NCBI GenBank assembly: GCA_010909165.1
Contig: MU008166.1
Coordinates: 1 to 64,000 of the forward strand
Length of the DNA stretch: 64,000 nucleotides
DNA from: Anthoceros angustus
Lineage: Eukaryota; Streptophyta; Anthocerotopsida; Anthocerotales; Anthocerotaceae
Reading direction: 5' to 3'
The number at the start of each line of letters is the position of its first letter. The stretch's first letter is position 1. The position numbers were made by a program, and so were the translations under genes. The notes beneath the pieces are model-generated. The model searched no databases. It was not told the DNA's origin and saw nothing but the letters and a program-made list of their open reading frames with translations. Shown piece after piece: positions 24,371 to 35,660 of this stretch.

Positions 24371-27300
24371 CTCTATGCTAAGGTCATATGATGAAAATTG
24401 AGAAGAAGCTTTAGGTGTTGCAATTACAAGCGTGACGATATAACATAAGGTACGATCAAGTACCGTGACCGTGTTTGGTGTTGAGTCTTATGACTTATGA
24501 CCGTATGAAAAAGTAGTTGAGGGCACGGACGGGTAAGCATGCACCGGATGGAAGGTCGAAATGCCCGCCGATGGCAAAGGCCCGAGCTGCGGCAATCGCT
24601 TTTGCTTGCATGCCGTGAGATTGAAGTCCCCTATCTACTCGGATGGAGGAGGATTTTACGGACCAAGAAATGTGAGCTTCAAGGCGCTTTCTTCGTGGCG
24701 TCTTCTTCCTCCCTCATGGATGTTTGCATGCTCGTTGAAGAAATGGATCATGCATCTTCTGTTGGGATTGATCCGCTGCGCCTCCTTTTGTGAGACCTGC
24801 AGAGGTGGAACAAAATTTCTTTCAATTCAATTCAAATTAGTTGTGGCAAGAGGTGGCGGTGAGAAGCTTGTGCTCTTGCCCTCGTTGAGGTGGATTGGGA
24901 GCGTCGCCATGCCAAGGGGATGTGTATACTATTGGGCCAATTCTCTCGACGCCTCCTTGTTGCCGCTAGGAAGGCCTGCGCGATCTCCGCGACAAGAAAA
25001 CCTCGCAGGCCTCCGATCCTAATTTCTCAAGCCGATGAACATTGTGTACGCCGCGTCCTTCCTCGTTGATAAGCTATAGCAACGCTTGACGAGCTCTTCT
25101 CGCAGAGTGCGGATGATGGGATGGACCCATTCATGGCTCCTTCTAAGATGTCGGGTCCGTGATTCACGCCAAGAACGCGCTCTCCTTAGTTAGCTCGTTG
25201 GTATAGTTTTTTTCATGCTTAATTCCACCGCCTTTGACTAAAGGGCGATGCATACTCGAACTCACAATATAATCTGATTTATTTTTTCTCGCAAAACATG
25301 CTAAGATCACTTAGAGAGGCTTGCTATTAAATTTATTGTTCTCTAGCTGCAGAGTTCTATTCCCTGTAGAATTAGTTATGACATTGAAATAGTCACTAGT
25401 GAGAATCATTCTAGGTAGAATGAGCTTATTCTAAATGGCGACAAAAAAAACAAAGCTCATTCTTTCCAAGAATCACTAGCAAAAATAAGAATGATGGAAG
25501 ATATTAATTTCAGTAATGTATATATACATATGTATATGCAATACGCTTGTAACCTAAATGTTACATATACTCATATCATTTTAAATAAAATTTGCATATA
25601 CACGCATACACGCTACCTACAAGCAAGCTTCCACCTTTAACTCAAAGCGCTTACAATTGTTTTTCAATGATAACCTCCGTATATCAATTCCACACAATCT
25701 AGCTACGGAGATGGAGAGGGTGCAAACATATTGTTAATCATGGAGTCTTGGCAGCACTTCCCATTGCACTCTACATGATCCGCCGGACATACTACAAATG
25801 GAGCGACATGATCCGGAGGTGGAGATGGAGCAGTGAACCACACAATGTTCCCCTGGTCTCCGGTTGGAAATATTCCCGAGTACATAACATAGATGGGGCA
25901 TCTCCTTTCGCTCACTTGGCATGAATTCAAATGCAAACTCATGATCCATTGGGGTGGAGCAAGTGCACATGGTGTCAACCACGGATCTCCGCATGAGTTC
26001 CCAATCCAAGTGATCTTGCACAATCCAGATGGAGCTTCCACTTTCACAAATCTCCCAAGCTTACGATGCACCTTGACGCCGCAACATCCGAATCCGTGAT
26101 GGAGCCTACATCACATTTTACAATCAAGTGATAGCCGCCTATAGATTTGAAGTAAAAATAAAAAACAATTAACTCACTATTCTAATCCGTGCAATCTATC
26201 TCTAGATGTCATACCATCGGATGCCCACCGCCACAATTGCCGCAATCCATAGGAAACATAACAAGATACACAAGGATGTCTTCATTGGAATGAAAGAAAG
26301 AGCCAAACAACAAGATAAAAATATATATATGGAACCTTCCAAGGAAGCTTAGGGAGACCTCATCACCTCACATATATATAGGCTGGAGCAACTGATCTCT
26401 CGATCACAAGTAATCAAAACAATTTATATTGTCGATTATAAAATAAAAATAGATTTCTAATCTAAATTTAAATCCAAGTAAATAAAATATTCAATATATG
26501 TACATAGATAGCTTAAGAGAGGTGTAGCGGACATGGGGTCTCTATGCTAAGGTCATATGATGAAAATTGAGAAGAAGCTTCAGGTGTTGCAATTACAAGC
26601 GTTGACGATAACATAAGGTACGTATCAAGTACCAGGACCGTGTTTGGTGTTCGAGTCTTATGACTTATGACCGTATGTATGAAAAAGTCGCCGTAGTTGA
26701 GGGCACGGACCAGGGTAAGCATGCACCGGTTGGAAGGTCGAAATGCCCGCCGATGGCAAAGGCCCTCGAGCGTGCACCGCTTTGTGCTTGCATGCCGTGT
26801 GAGATTGAAGTCCCATCTACTGTCTACGGAGGGGATTTTACCTGGGGCGACCAAGAGCTGAACTCGTGAGCTTCCAAGGCTTTCGTGGCGCCTTCTTCCT
26901 CCCTCATGGATGTTTGCATGCTCGTTGAAGAAATGGATCATGCATCTTCTGGGATTGATCCGCTGCGCTCTCCTTTTGTGAGACCCGCAGAGGTGGAACA
27001 AAATTTCTTTCAATTCAATTCAATTCGTTGTGGCAAGAGGTGGCGGTGGAGAAGCTTCGTGCTCTTGCCCTCGTTGAGGTGGATTGGGAGCGTGCTGGCC
27101 ATGCCAAGGGATGTGTATACTATTGGGCACCGCCCCAATTCTCTCGAACGCCTCCTTGTTGCCGCTAGGAAGGCCTGCGCGATCTCCATGGACAAGAAAA
27201 CCTCGCAGGCCTCCGATCCTAATTTCTCAAGCCGATGAACATTGTGTACGCCCTTCCTCGTTGATAAGCTATAGCAACGCTTGACGAGCTCTTCTCGCAG

Positions 27301-29793
27301 AGTGCGGATGATGGGATGGACCCATTCATGGCTCCTTCTAAGATGTCGGGTCCAGATTCACGCCAAGAACGCTCTCCTTAGTTAGCTCGTTGGTATAGTT
27401 TTTCTCACTTAATTCCACCCCGCCTTTGACTAAAGGGCGATGCATACTCGAACTCACAATATAATATGATTTATTTTTCTCAAAACATGCTAAGATCACT
27501 TAGAGAGGCTTGCTATTAAATTTATTGTTCTCTAGCCGGTTCTATTCCTGTAGAATTAGTTATGACATTGAAATAGTCACTAGTGAGTATCATTCTAGGT
27601 AGAATGAGCTTATTCTAAATGGCGACAAAAAAAACAAAGCTCATTCTTTCCAAGAATCACTAGCAAAAATAAGAATGATGGAAGATATTAATTTCAAGAA
27701 TGTATATATACATATGTATATGCACGTTTGTAACCTAAATGTTACATATACTCATATCATTTTAAATAAAATTTTCATATACACGCATACACGCTACCTA
27801 CAAGCAAGCTTCCACCTTTAACTCAAAGCGCTTACAATTGTTTTTTCAATGATAACCTCCGATATCAATTCCACACAATCTAGCTACGGAGATGGAGAGG
27901 GTGCAAGACATATTGTTAATCATGGAGTCTTGGCAGCACTTCCCATTGCACTCTACATGATCCGCCGGACATACTACAAATGGAGCGACATGATCCGGAG
28001 GTGGAGATGGAGCAGGTGAACTACACAATGTTCCCCGCGGGTCTCCCGGTTGGAAATATTCCTGAGTACATAACATAGATGGGGCATCTCCTTTCGGCTC
28101 ACTTGGCATGAATTCAAATGCAAACTCATGATCCAGCGTTTGGGGTGGAGCAAGTGCAGACATGGTGTCAACCACGGATCTCCGGGCATGAGTTCCCAAT
28201 CCAAGTGATCTTGCGGACAATCCACGATGGAGCTTCCACTTTCACAAATCTCCCAAGCTTGCGATGCACCTTTGACGCCGCAACATCCGAATCCGTGATG
28301 GAGCCTACATCACATTTTACAATCAAGGTGCGTGATAGCCGCCTATAGATTTGAAGTAAAAATAAAAAACAATTAACTCACTATTCTAATCCGTGCAATC
28401 TATCTCTAGATGTCATACCATCGATGCCCACTCGCCACAATTGCCGCAATCCATAGGAAACATAACAAGATACACAAGGATGTCTTCATTGGAATGAAAG
28501 AAAGAGCCAAACAACAAGATAAAAATATATATGGAACCTTCCAAGGAAGCTTAGGGAGACCTCATCACTCACATATATATAGGCTCGAGCAACGATCTCT
28601 CGATCACAAGAAATCAAAACAATTTATATTGTCGATTATAAAATAAAAATAGATTTCTAATCTAAATTTAAATCCAAGTAAATAAAATATTCAATATATG
28701 TACATAGATAGCTTAAGAGAGGTGTAAGGACATGGGGTCTCTATGCTAAGGTCATATGATGAAAATTGAGAAGAAGCTTTAGGTGTTGCAATTACAAGCG
28801 TTGATTTATAACATAAGGTACGTATCAAGTACCGTGACCGTGTTTGGTGTTCGAGTCTTATGACTTATGACCGTATGTATGAAAAGTCGCCGTAGTTGAG
28901 GGCACGGACCAGTGGTAAGCATGCATCGGATCGGAAGGTCGAAATGCCCGCCGATGGCAAAGGCCACGAGCCGTGGCACTGCTTTGTGCTTGCATGCCGT
29001 GTGAGATTGAAGTCCTCGCTATCTACTGGAGGAGGAGGGATTTTACCTGCGGTACCAAGAGCTGAACTGTGAGCTTCCAAGGCGCTTTCGTGGCGTCTTC
29101 TTCCTCCCTCATGGATGTTTGCATGCTCGTTGAAGAAATGGATCATGCATCTGCTGGGATTGATCCGCTTTGCGCCTCCTTTTGTGAGACCCGCAGAGGT
29201 GGAACAAAATTTCTTTCAATTCAATTCAATTCTGTGTGGCAAGAGGTGGCGGTGGAGAAGCTTCGTGCTCTTGCCTCGTTGAGGTGGATTGGGAGCGCAG
29301 GGCCATGCCAAGGGGATGTGTATACTATTGGGCACCCCACCTTCTCTCGTAACGCCTCCTTGTTGCCGCTAGGAAGGCCTGCAGCGATCTCCGCGACAAG
29401 AAAACCTCGCAGGCCTCCGATCCTAATTTCGCCGATGAACATTGTGTACGCCAGACCGTCCTTCCTCGTTGATAAGCTATAGCAACGCTTGACGAGCTCT
29501 TCTCGCAGAGTGCGGATGATGGGATGGACCCATTCATGGCTCCTTCTAAGATGTCGGGGTCCAGATTCACGCCAAGAACGCGCCTCCTTAGTTAGCTCGT
29601 TGGTATAGTTTTTCTCATTGTTAATTCCACCCGCCTTTGACTAAAGGGCGATGCATACTCGAACTCACAATATAATATGATTTATTTTTCTAAAACATGC
29701 TAAGATCACTTAGAGAGGCTTGCTATTAAATTTATTGTTCTCTAGCCGCAGAGTTCTATTCCTCAGAGAATTAGTTATGACATTGAAATAGTC

Positions 29794-29878
29794 ACTAGTG
29801 AGTATCATTCTAGGTAGAATGAGCTTATTCTAAATGGCGACAAAAAAAACAAAGCTCATTCTTTCCAAGAATCACTAG
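29794..29878 (+). repeat. Conserved imperfect hairpin within the 2.2-kb unit
   Basis: The arm CTAGTGA...ATTCTAGGTAGAATGAGCTT (29794-29826) pairs imperfectly with AAGCTCATTCTTTCCAAGAATCACTAG (29852-29878); the core AGAATGAGCTT/AAGCTCATTCT is perfect. The same hairpin occurs in every unit copy. It resembles a small MITE or a precursor stem, but nothing shows it is transcribed. Confidence 0.6.
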
Positions 29879-31041
29879 CAAAAATAAGAATGATGGAAGA
29901 TATTAATTTCAGAATGTATATATACATATGTATATGCACACGCTTTGTAACCTAAATGTTACATATACTCATATCATTTTAAATAAAATTTGCATATACA
30001 CGCATACACGCTACCTACAAGCAAGCTTCCACCTTTAACTCAAAGCGCTTACAATTGTTTTTCAATGATAACCTCCGATATCAATTCCACACAATCTAGC
30101 TACGGAGATGGAGAGGGTGCAAAGACATATTGTTAATCATGGAGTCTTGGCAAGACTTCCCATTGCACTCTACATGATCCGCGGACATACTACAAATGGA
30201 GCGACATGATCCGGAGGTGGAGATGGAGCAGTGAACCACACAATGTTCCCATGGTCTCCGGTTGGAAATATTCCCGAGTACATAACATAGATGGGGCATC
30301 TCCTTCGGCTCACTTGGCATGAATTCAAATGCAAACTCATGATCCAGTTGGGGTGGAGCAAGTGCAGACATGGTGTCAACCACGGATCTCCGGGCATGAG
30401 TTCCCAATCCAAGTGATCTTGCGGACAATCCAGATGGAGCTTCCACTTTCACAAATCTCCCAAGCTTGCGATGCACCTTGACGCCGCAACATCCGAATCC
30501 GTGATGGAGCCTACATCACATTTTACAATCAAGGTACGTGATAGCCCTATAGATTTGAAGTAAAAATAAAAAACAATTAACTCACTATTCTAATCCGTGC
30601 AATCTATCTCTAGATGTCATACCATCAGATGCCCACTCGCCACAATTGCCGCAATCCATAGGAAACATAACAAGATACACAAGGATGTCTTCATTGGAAT
30701 GAAAGAAAGAGCCAAACAACAAGATAAAAATATATATATGGAACCTTCCAAGGAAGCTTAGGGAGACCTCATCAGCCTCACATATATATAGGCTCGAGCA
30801 ACTGATCTCGATCACAAGTAATCAAAACAATTTATATTGTCGATTATAAAATAAAAATAGATTTCTAATCTAAATTTAAATCCAAGTAAATAAAATATTC
30901 AATATATGTACATAGATAGCTTAAGAGAGGTGTAGCGGACATTGGGTCTCTATGCTAAGGTCATATGATGAAAATTGAGAAGAAGCTTTAGGTGTTGCAA
31001 TTATAAGCGTTGACGATAACATAAGGTACGTATCAAGTACC

Positions 31042-31046
31042 AGGAC
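31042..31046. other. Target site duplication AGGAC, left copy
   Basis: The unit reads GTACCAGGACCGTG in uninterrupted copies. Here AGGAC is followed by foreign sequence starting TGTGGAA, and AGGAC reappears at 34758-34762 before the unit resumes with CGTGTTTGG. Confidence 0.85.
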
Positions 31047-31574
31047 TGTGGAAGACCACATGTACACTAACTCCCCTCTGAAGTGTCGGGATGAACGATT
31101 TTTTTTGTTTTGGGAGTGTTTGTATAGCAAAGTGCTTTGAGAATCGCCTGGGTAAGGTCTTTTATACGAGAACAGTCCTTGGCCCTTGGGATAATAATTT
31201 TCTTTTTGACCTTAGGTTTTCGACCCGGATAGGTAGGTCGAGATAGAGTCCTTGGGTTTTGGTGATTTTAGAAATAAGAAAGTGTCTATATATGTTAGGG
31301 TGCCTATCCCGCCAGCTGCTGCCGGAGGTAGCCGCCCACCACGGTGGTCAAGAACGGACGATGCTGTGGGAGTTTACAACCCTAGTGGCGAGCGGGCCGC
31401 CAGACCGGAGCGCAATCGAGACGACACACCCAAAGACCGCGAGGTCGCGAATTCGCCGACGCCGAGCCGCAGAAGCGGGCGCGATGCAACGCCGGCCGAG
31501 TGCTTGCAGGTGTAGGGACGCGCTGGCCGTAACGGCGTGGCGGGCGGAGGAAGGAAACCAGGCGTTGGCGAAGT

Positions 31575-31602
31575 AGCGAAGGAGGAGGAGGAGGAGGAGG
31601 AG
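31575..31602 (+). repeat. (GAG)n trinucleotide repeat
   Basis: Eight to nine consecutive GAG/GGA triplets within the 3.7-kb insertion. They would encode a Glu run if translated. Confidence 0.85.
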
Positions 31603-34192
31603 GCGAAGAGCGTGCAAGGGTGGTGTTCCCTCTTCGACCAGCGTCTGCGGTGGGTCGAGTTCTTTTGGGAAACAAGGAGAAAGGAGATGGCGCCCCGCCA
31701 AATCCCTCATGCGGGCCCAACATGGACCCTTTGGAAGGTGAGAGGCAGCTGCAGTGAGTTCGAATTTATGGAGAAGAAATGGTGTTACGATACAAAGATT
31801 GGTGCAAGAGTGCGCCGCAATTGAGAACCAAGTTGCAAGAGGGAGACGCGAGGAAGAGGCCGCAAAACTGGATTTGGGGCTCTTTCGAGCAAAGAAGGGC
31901 GAGAAGCATCGAGGATGGAAGCTTGGTAATTGACCCCAGAGAAAGAAGACCGAGAGTCAGCCGCGCCATGAAGCCTGGAGAAGTGAGGGTGAACAATGGA
32001 TGGGTGACTCGCCAACTCGGTTCGGCACCGTGGGATTAGCCAAGTGGATTTTGTGTTTCGCAATAAGTTGGATCATATGGCGAGACCACTTCACGGTCTT
32101 TCTTCATGAGGTGGTTAAAGGTACACAAATCGATTGGGCGGATGATCTTTGAAAGAGCCTGTGAGGAGAGGGCGAATTTGCTCTCCCTTCCCTCGGCCTC
32201 CTTGATTTCACCTTTTCTAATTCATGTATTCAAGATTCCGGTGTCTAACGGAGTTGAAGTCGGTTCCGCCTTCATAGCCGGAAACCGTGGAACTCAAGGT
32301 AGAGGAGGAGGAGTGTAAGGAGGATTCCGGAAGGATTCCAGCTTGGGAATGCGCCTCCCTAGAAGATCTTGGATGAAGGTGGGGAGGTTTCCAAGGGCAA
32401 GAAGCGAGGGCGACGAATGGGGGTCAAGAAGGGAAGGACACCGCAAGAAGAGGAACCCACACACCTAGGGTCACCGAAATCAGGGAACGCGAGTGAAGGA
32501 GGAGAAAATAAAAGGGAAACGACAAGTTGTGCCTCCTCAGTGGGGAGGAGTCGCCGCTAGGAGAGATTGGAGCGGATGAGGAAGTAGTGGCAAACCAACC
32601 CCTAGAAGAAGAGGGGTTAGTTTCGATAGCCAAGTCCGCGACGGAGCTCGAACATTTTTGGCGACATTTCACCGACCACCCCGAAGTGGAGTGTGACACC
32701 GTCAAGGCGAATTGTTGTGGAGGGAATGGGCACGGGCAGCCCAATTGGAATCACAGCCCCGACTCGCCATGGCTCGACGCAGCGGATCTCCTCGACCAGC
32801 CATGGCTCTCACCGGCCGAGTGTGCAGGCCAACAGGAAAAGTTGCTCAAGGAGAAGTTGGAGAGCCCGAAGGCGAGAACAAGGTGGCGAGGAGCGCAGAC
32901 GGAATGCGAGGCGGCCCTATGCAAGGCATGGAGTGCAAGGGCCATGTCCACCCAACAGAGGCCTTAGTGAATCAGTCAAGGGGCGATGCCACAATCGAGG
33001 AGCTTCAAGATGAGGTCTCATGAGCCTGTGAACAAATGGAAACAATGGCGCCCGAGAAATTCAAGAAGCGGAGAGATACAAGCGAGAGAGATGAAGCTAG
33101 GCCGAGTCAAGAGAGAGGTGGCCAAACCAAGAAGGGCAGAGCCACAAAGAACCGCAGAGTCAAGCCACCACCGTGGAAACTACCACCACGGTGGCTAAAC
33201 CGCCACCGCGAAGGAGGAACCGAGGTGGGGAAGTCACTGTGAGCGCCGCAGTGATACGATCCTCGATCGGCCTGTGATTGTCCACGGAGGAGAGGGTAAG
33301 AACCTCGAGCGGGCGAGTGCAGGCCCCGGATGAGGATGCTCATGTCCCCGGCTTCGCCGCATGGTGAGCGGTGCTCACTCTAAATGTGTATGTGGTTGTT
33401 GGGACAGAGGGGCGTAAACTATTGGCTGCACATCTTGACCGCCACGCGCTACGCTGGTTCTTCCGAACGGAGCGGGGCCTACCCCCAAGTGGTGATCGAG
33501 GAAATGAGCGGAGGCTGTGGCGTGGAGGGAGGAGCACATGTGGTCCCATGAATGAGAGCGGAATAATGTGCATAGGGCCTATAGACGACGCCCATGGAAG
33601 ACGCCAAGAAACAGAAAAGTGATCGAGGTGGAGGTTTTGGGGAGAATCGCCGGATCGAGGCGTGGCAGAGCGAGAGCGAGGAACCCCCAGGTTAGGCAAA
33701 GAATCATGACGCGCCGCTAATTTTAGAGGAGCGACATCATAGGCCGAGGCTTTTGGGGTAGAGGATAGGATGTTTTGAGGACCCGAGTCGAAGTTACGAA
33801 TTGGTAGGAGCGCCGTGGTAGTGGGCCATATTTTCTAGACATCGTAGGAGTGAGTCGTGGAGATCCACACCGAATGTATAAGAGACCCTTGAGAGTCTCT
33901 CTAATGCATAATGTGTGAACTTCCGTGTTGAAGCGGCGCGAGGTTGGTTGGAGACGTCGATCAAGATCAAACTGCTCGATGCACCGCCTCCACACAAGAA
34001 GGCCGGAAGATCCCCGGATGGTCGAGAGCGGAGTGGCCAAGCTCCACGCCTGGGTGACGGAAGGCACCGAAAAAAGAGGTAGGAATTGCCGCGAAGGCCG
34101 AGGCGGAATCGCCGAAGGCGAATCGCCAAGCACCGACCGGGTTTTTCCCGATCCTCTTCCCAACCGCCACCAGCGTGTTTTATTCCATGAGT

Positions 34193-34271
34193 GGGGTCTG
34201 TGGCCCAAGAGGGGTCTGTGTGGCCCAAGAGGGGTCTGTGTGGCCCAAGGAGGGGTCTGTGTGGCCCGTGA
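34193..34271 (+). repeat. 20-bp minisatellite, four copies
   Basis: Four tandem copies of a GGGGTCTGTGTGGCCCAAGA-like unit (18, 20, 21 and 20 bp) near the right end of the 3.7-kb insertion. Confidence 0.9.
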
Positions 34272-34757
34272 GGAGAGGGAGAGAGGATTTATTAGGAAGG
34301 GAAAGGTCCCCGAAAGGGTGGATGAGTGCGCGCCGTGAGGGATTGTGAGTGCGTGAGGGGGAAAATCGGAAATGAGTAAGGAGAGTGGAAGTGTGCGGTG
34401 GAATCGAGGAAATTCCTGGAAGTAAAGTGAGGCGTGTATAAGTGTGTGTATGTCCATAGCCCCCAAGGTCTGCGCCAGAGAAGCCGGTGACAAATAGCCC
34501 CCGCGACAGGCGGCGCGCTGGGGACCCGCCACAGTGGTTGAACCCGCCACTGCGGTGGCCGAGTCTTCCACGGTGGTGGGTTTGGGTAGGGTAGCTGGAT
34601 AAGGTGGGGTAGTGATCGACGGGGTAAGTCTAGAATCCATAGTTTTAGAACATCTTGACACAAAACCATTCCTTTGGGATCGAATCCTAGGACTATAACG
34701 ACATAGAGGGTAAATGTGGCCTCTTTGCGTCACCGGATGCAAAAACCCCATTCCACA

Positions 34758-34762
34758 AGGAC
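34758..34762. other. Target site duplication AGGAC, right copy
   Basis: Second copy of the 5-bp duplication flanking the 3.7-kb insertion; the 2.2-kb unit resumes directly after it. Confidence 0.85.
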
Positions 34763-35660
34763 CGTGTTTGGTGTTCGAGTCTTATGACTTATGACCGTAT
34801 GTATGAAAAAGTCGCCGTAGTTGAGGGCACGGACCAGGGTAAGCATGCAGACCGGACTGGAAGGTCGAAATGCTCGCCGATGGCAAAGGCCGGTCGAGCC
34901 GTGGCACTGTTTGTGCTTGCATGCTGTGTGAGATTGAAGTCCCCTGCTATCTACTCTGGACTGGAGGAGGGATTTTACCCGTGGGCAGACCAAGAGCTGA
35001 ACCTGTGAGCTTCCAAGGCGCTTTCTTCGTGGCGTCTTCTTCCTCCCTCATGGATGTTTGCATGCTCGTTGAAGAAATGGATCATGCATCTTCGCTGTTG
35101 GGATTGATCCGCTGCTTTGCGCTCTCCTTTTGTGAGACCTGCAGAGGTGGAACAAAATTTCTTTCAATTCAATTCAAAATCCCTGTTGTGGCGAGAGGTG
35201 GCGGTGGAGAAGCTTCGTGCTCTTGCCCTCGTTGAGGTGGATTGGGAGCGTGCTGGCCATGCCAAGGGGATGTGTATACTATTGGGCACTGCCCCAATTC
35301 TCTCAGAACGCCTCCTTGTTGCCGCTAGGAAGGCCCTGCGGCGATCTCCGCGGACAAGAAAACCTCGCAGGGCCTCCGATCCTAATTTCTCAAGCCGATG
35401 AACATTGTGTATGCCGCACGGACCTTCCTCGTTGATAAGCTATAGCAACGTTGAGGTGTTGCAATTACAAGCGTTGACGATAACATAAGGCACGTATCAA
35501 GTACCAGGACCGTGTTTGGTGTTCGAGTCTTATGACTTATGACCGTATGTATGAAAAAGTAACCGTAGTTGAGGGCACGGACCAGGGTAAGCATGCAGAC
35601 CGGAATGGAAGATCGAAATGTCCGCAGATGGCAATGGTAGCGCGAGCCGCTGCTCTGTCC
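34763..35660 (+). repeat. Terminal truncated 2.2-kb units at the array edge
   Basis: The interrupted unit resumes and runs to about 35450 (landmark GAGGTGGATTGGGAGCG at 35233). It then jumps, with most of the unit deleted, to TTGAGGTGTTGCAATTACAAGCG and begins another unit start (GACCGTGTTTGGTGTTCG at about 35509). This last copy dissolves into aminopeptidase exon 1 around 35630-35660. Its sequence GAAATGTCCGCAGATGGCAA still aligns with the unit's GAAATGCTCGCCGATGGCAA. Confidence 0.8.

Larger units (their letters stand above)
24371..31046 (+). repeat. Right array of the 2.2-kb tandem unit (three full copies)
   Basis: After a short tail (24371-24468) come full copies at about 24469-26635, 26636-28838 and 28839-31041. 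The landmark GAGGTGGATTGGGAGCG lies near 24886, 27078 and 29281, giving spacings of 2,192 and 2,203 bp. All are on the plus strand. Internal structure is as in the left array. In the third copy an 80-bp intron-like segment spans 30534-30613 (CAAG|GTACGTG...TCTCTAG|ATGTC) and is followed by a TATATATAGG motif near 30780-30792. Differences between copies are mostly short indels at CTG/CAG/CCG/CG sites. Confidence 0.9.
31047..34757. mobile_element. 3,711-bp insertion with TG...CA ends, unclassified
   Basis: Flanked by the 5-bp duplication AGGAC and bounded by TGTGGAA...TTCCACA, ends typical of an LTR-type retroelement, although I cannot find two matching LTRs or a primer site. The interior is GC-rich. 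On the plus strand, short broken frames include an acidic run (poly-Glu near 31575-31602), a WFFRTERG phrase near 33450-33480 and several Arg/Glu-rich pieces, compatible with a decayed gag but not diagnostic. On the minus strand a 342-codon frame runs 34751-33723; it is Pro/Ser/Thr-rich and unrecognised, and I treat it as probably non-coding. No reverse transcriptase or integrase is visible, so the element is non-autonomous or degraded. Confidence 0.75.

Noticed and set aside
30110-30180. IVNHGV-like phrase in the 2.2-kb unit, reminiscent of plant 2-oxoglutarate oxygenases
   Set aside because: No HxD...H iron motif or other oxygenase block follows, and the frame is closed nearby; a six-residue match is not enough.
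31537-31824. 95-codon plus-strand frame with a Glu run in the 3.7-kb insertion
   Set aside because: Contains a trinucleotide repeat and no conserved residues; kept only as part of the unclassified element.
34500-34590. Short inverted phrases around CCGCCAC(A/T)G(T/C)GGT as possible terminal repeats
   Set aside because: They lie inside the 3.7-kb insertion, are short and G/C-biased, and have no target duplication.
35532-35627. Upstream in-frame ATG for the aminopeptidase
   Set aside because: The added 32 residues are translated from repeat sequence shared by every unit; the 35628 ATG gives a transit-like N-terminus. Not excluded, only less likely.
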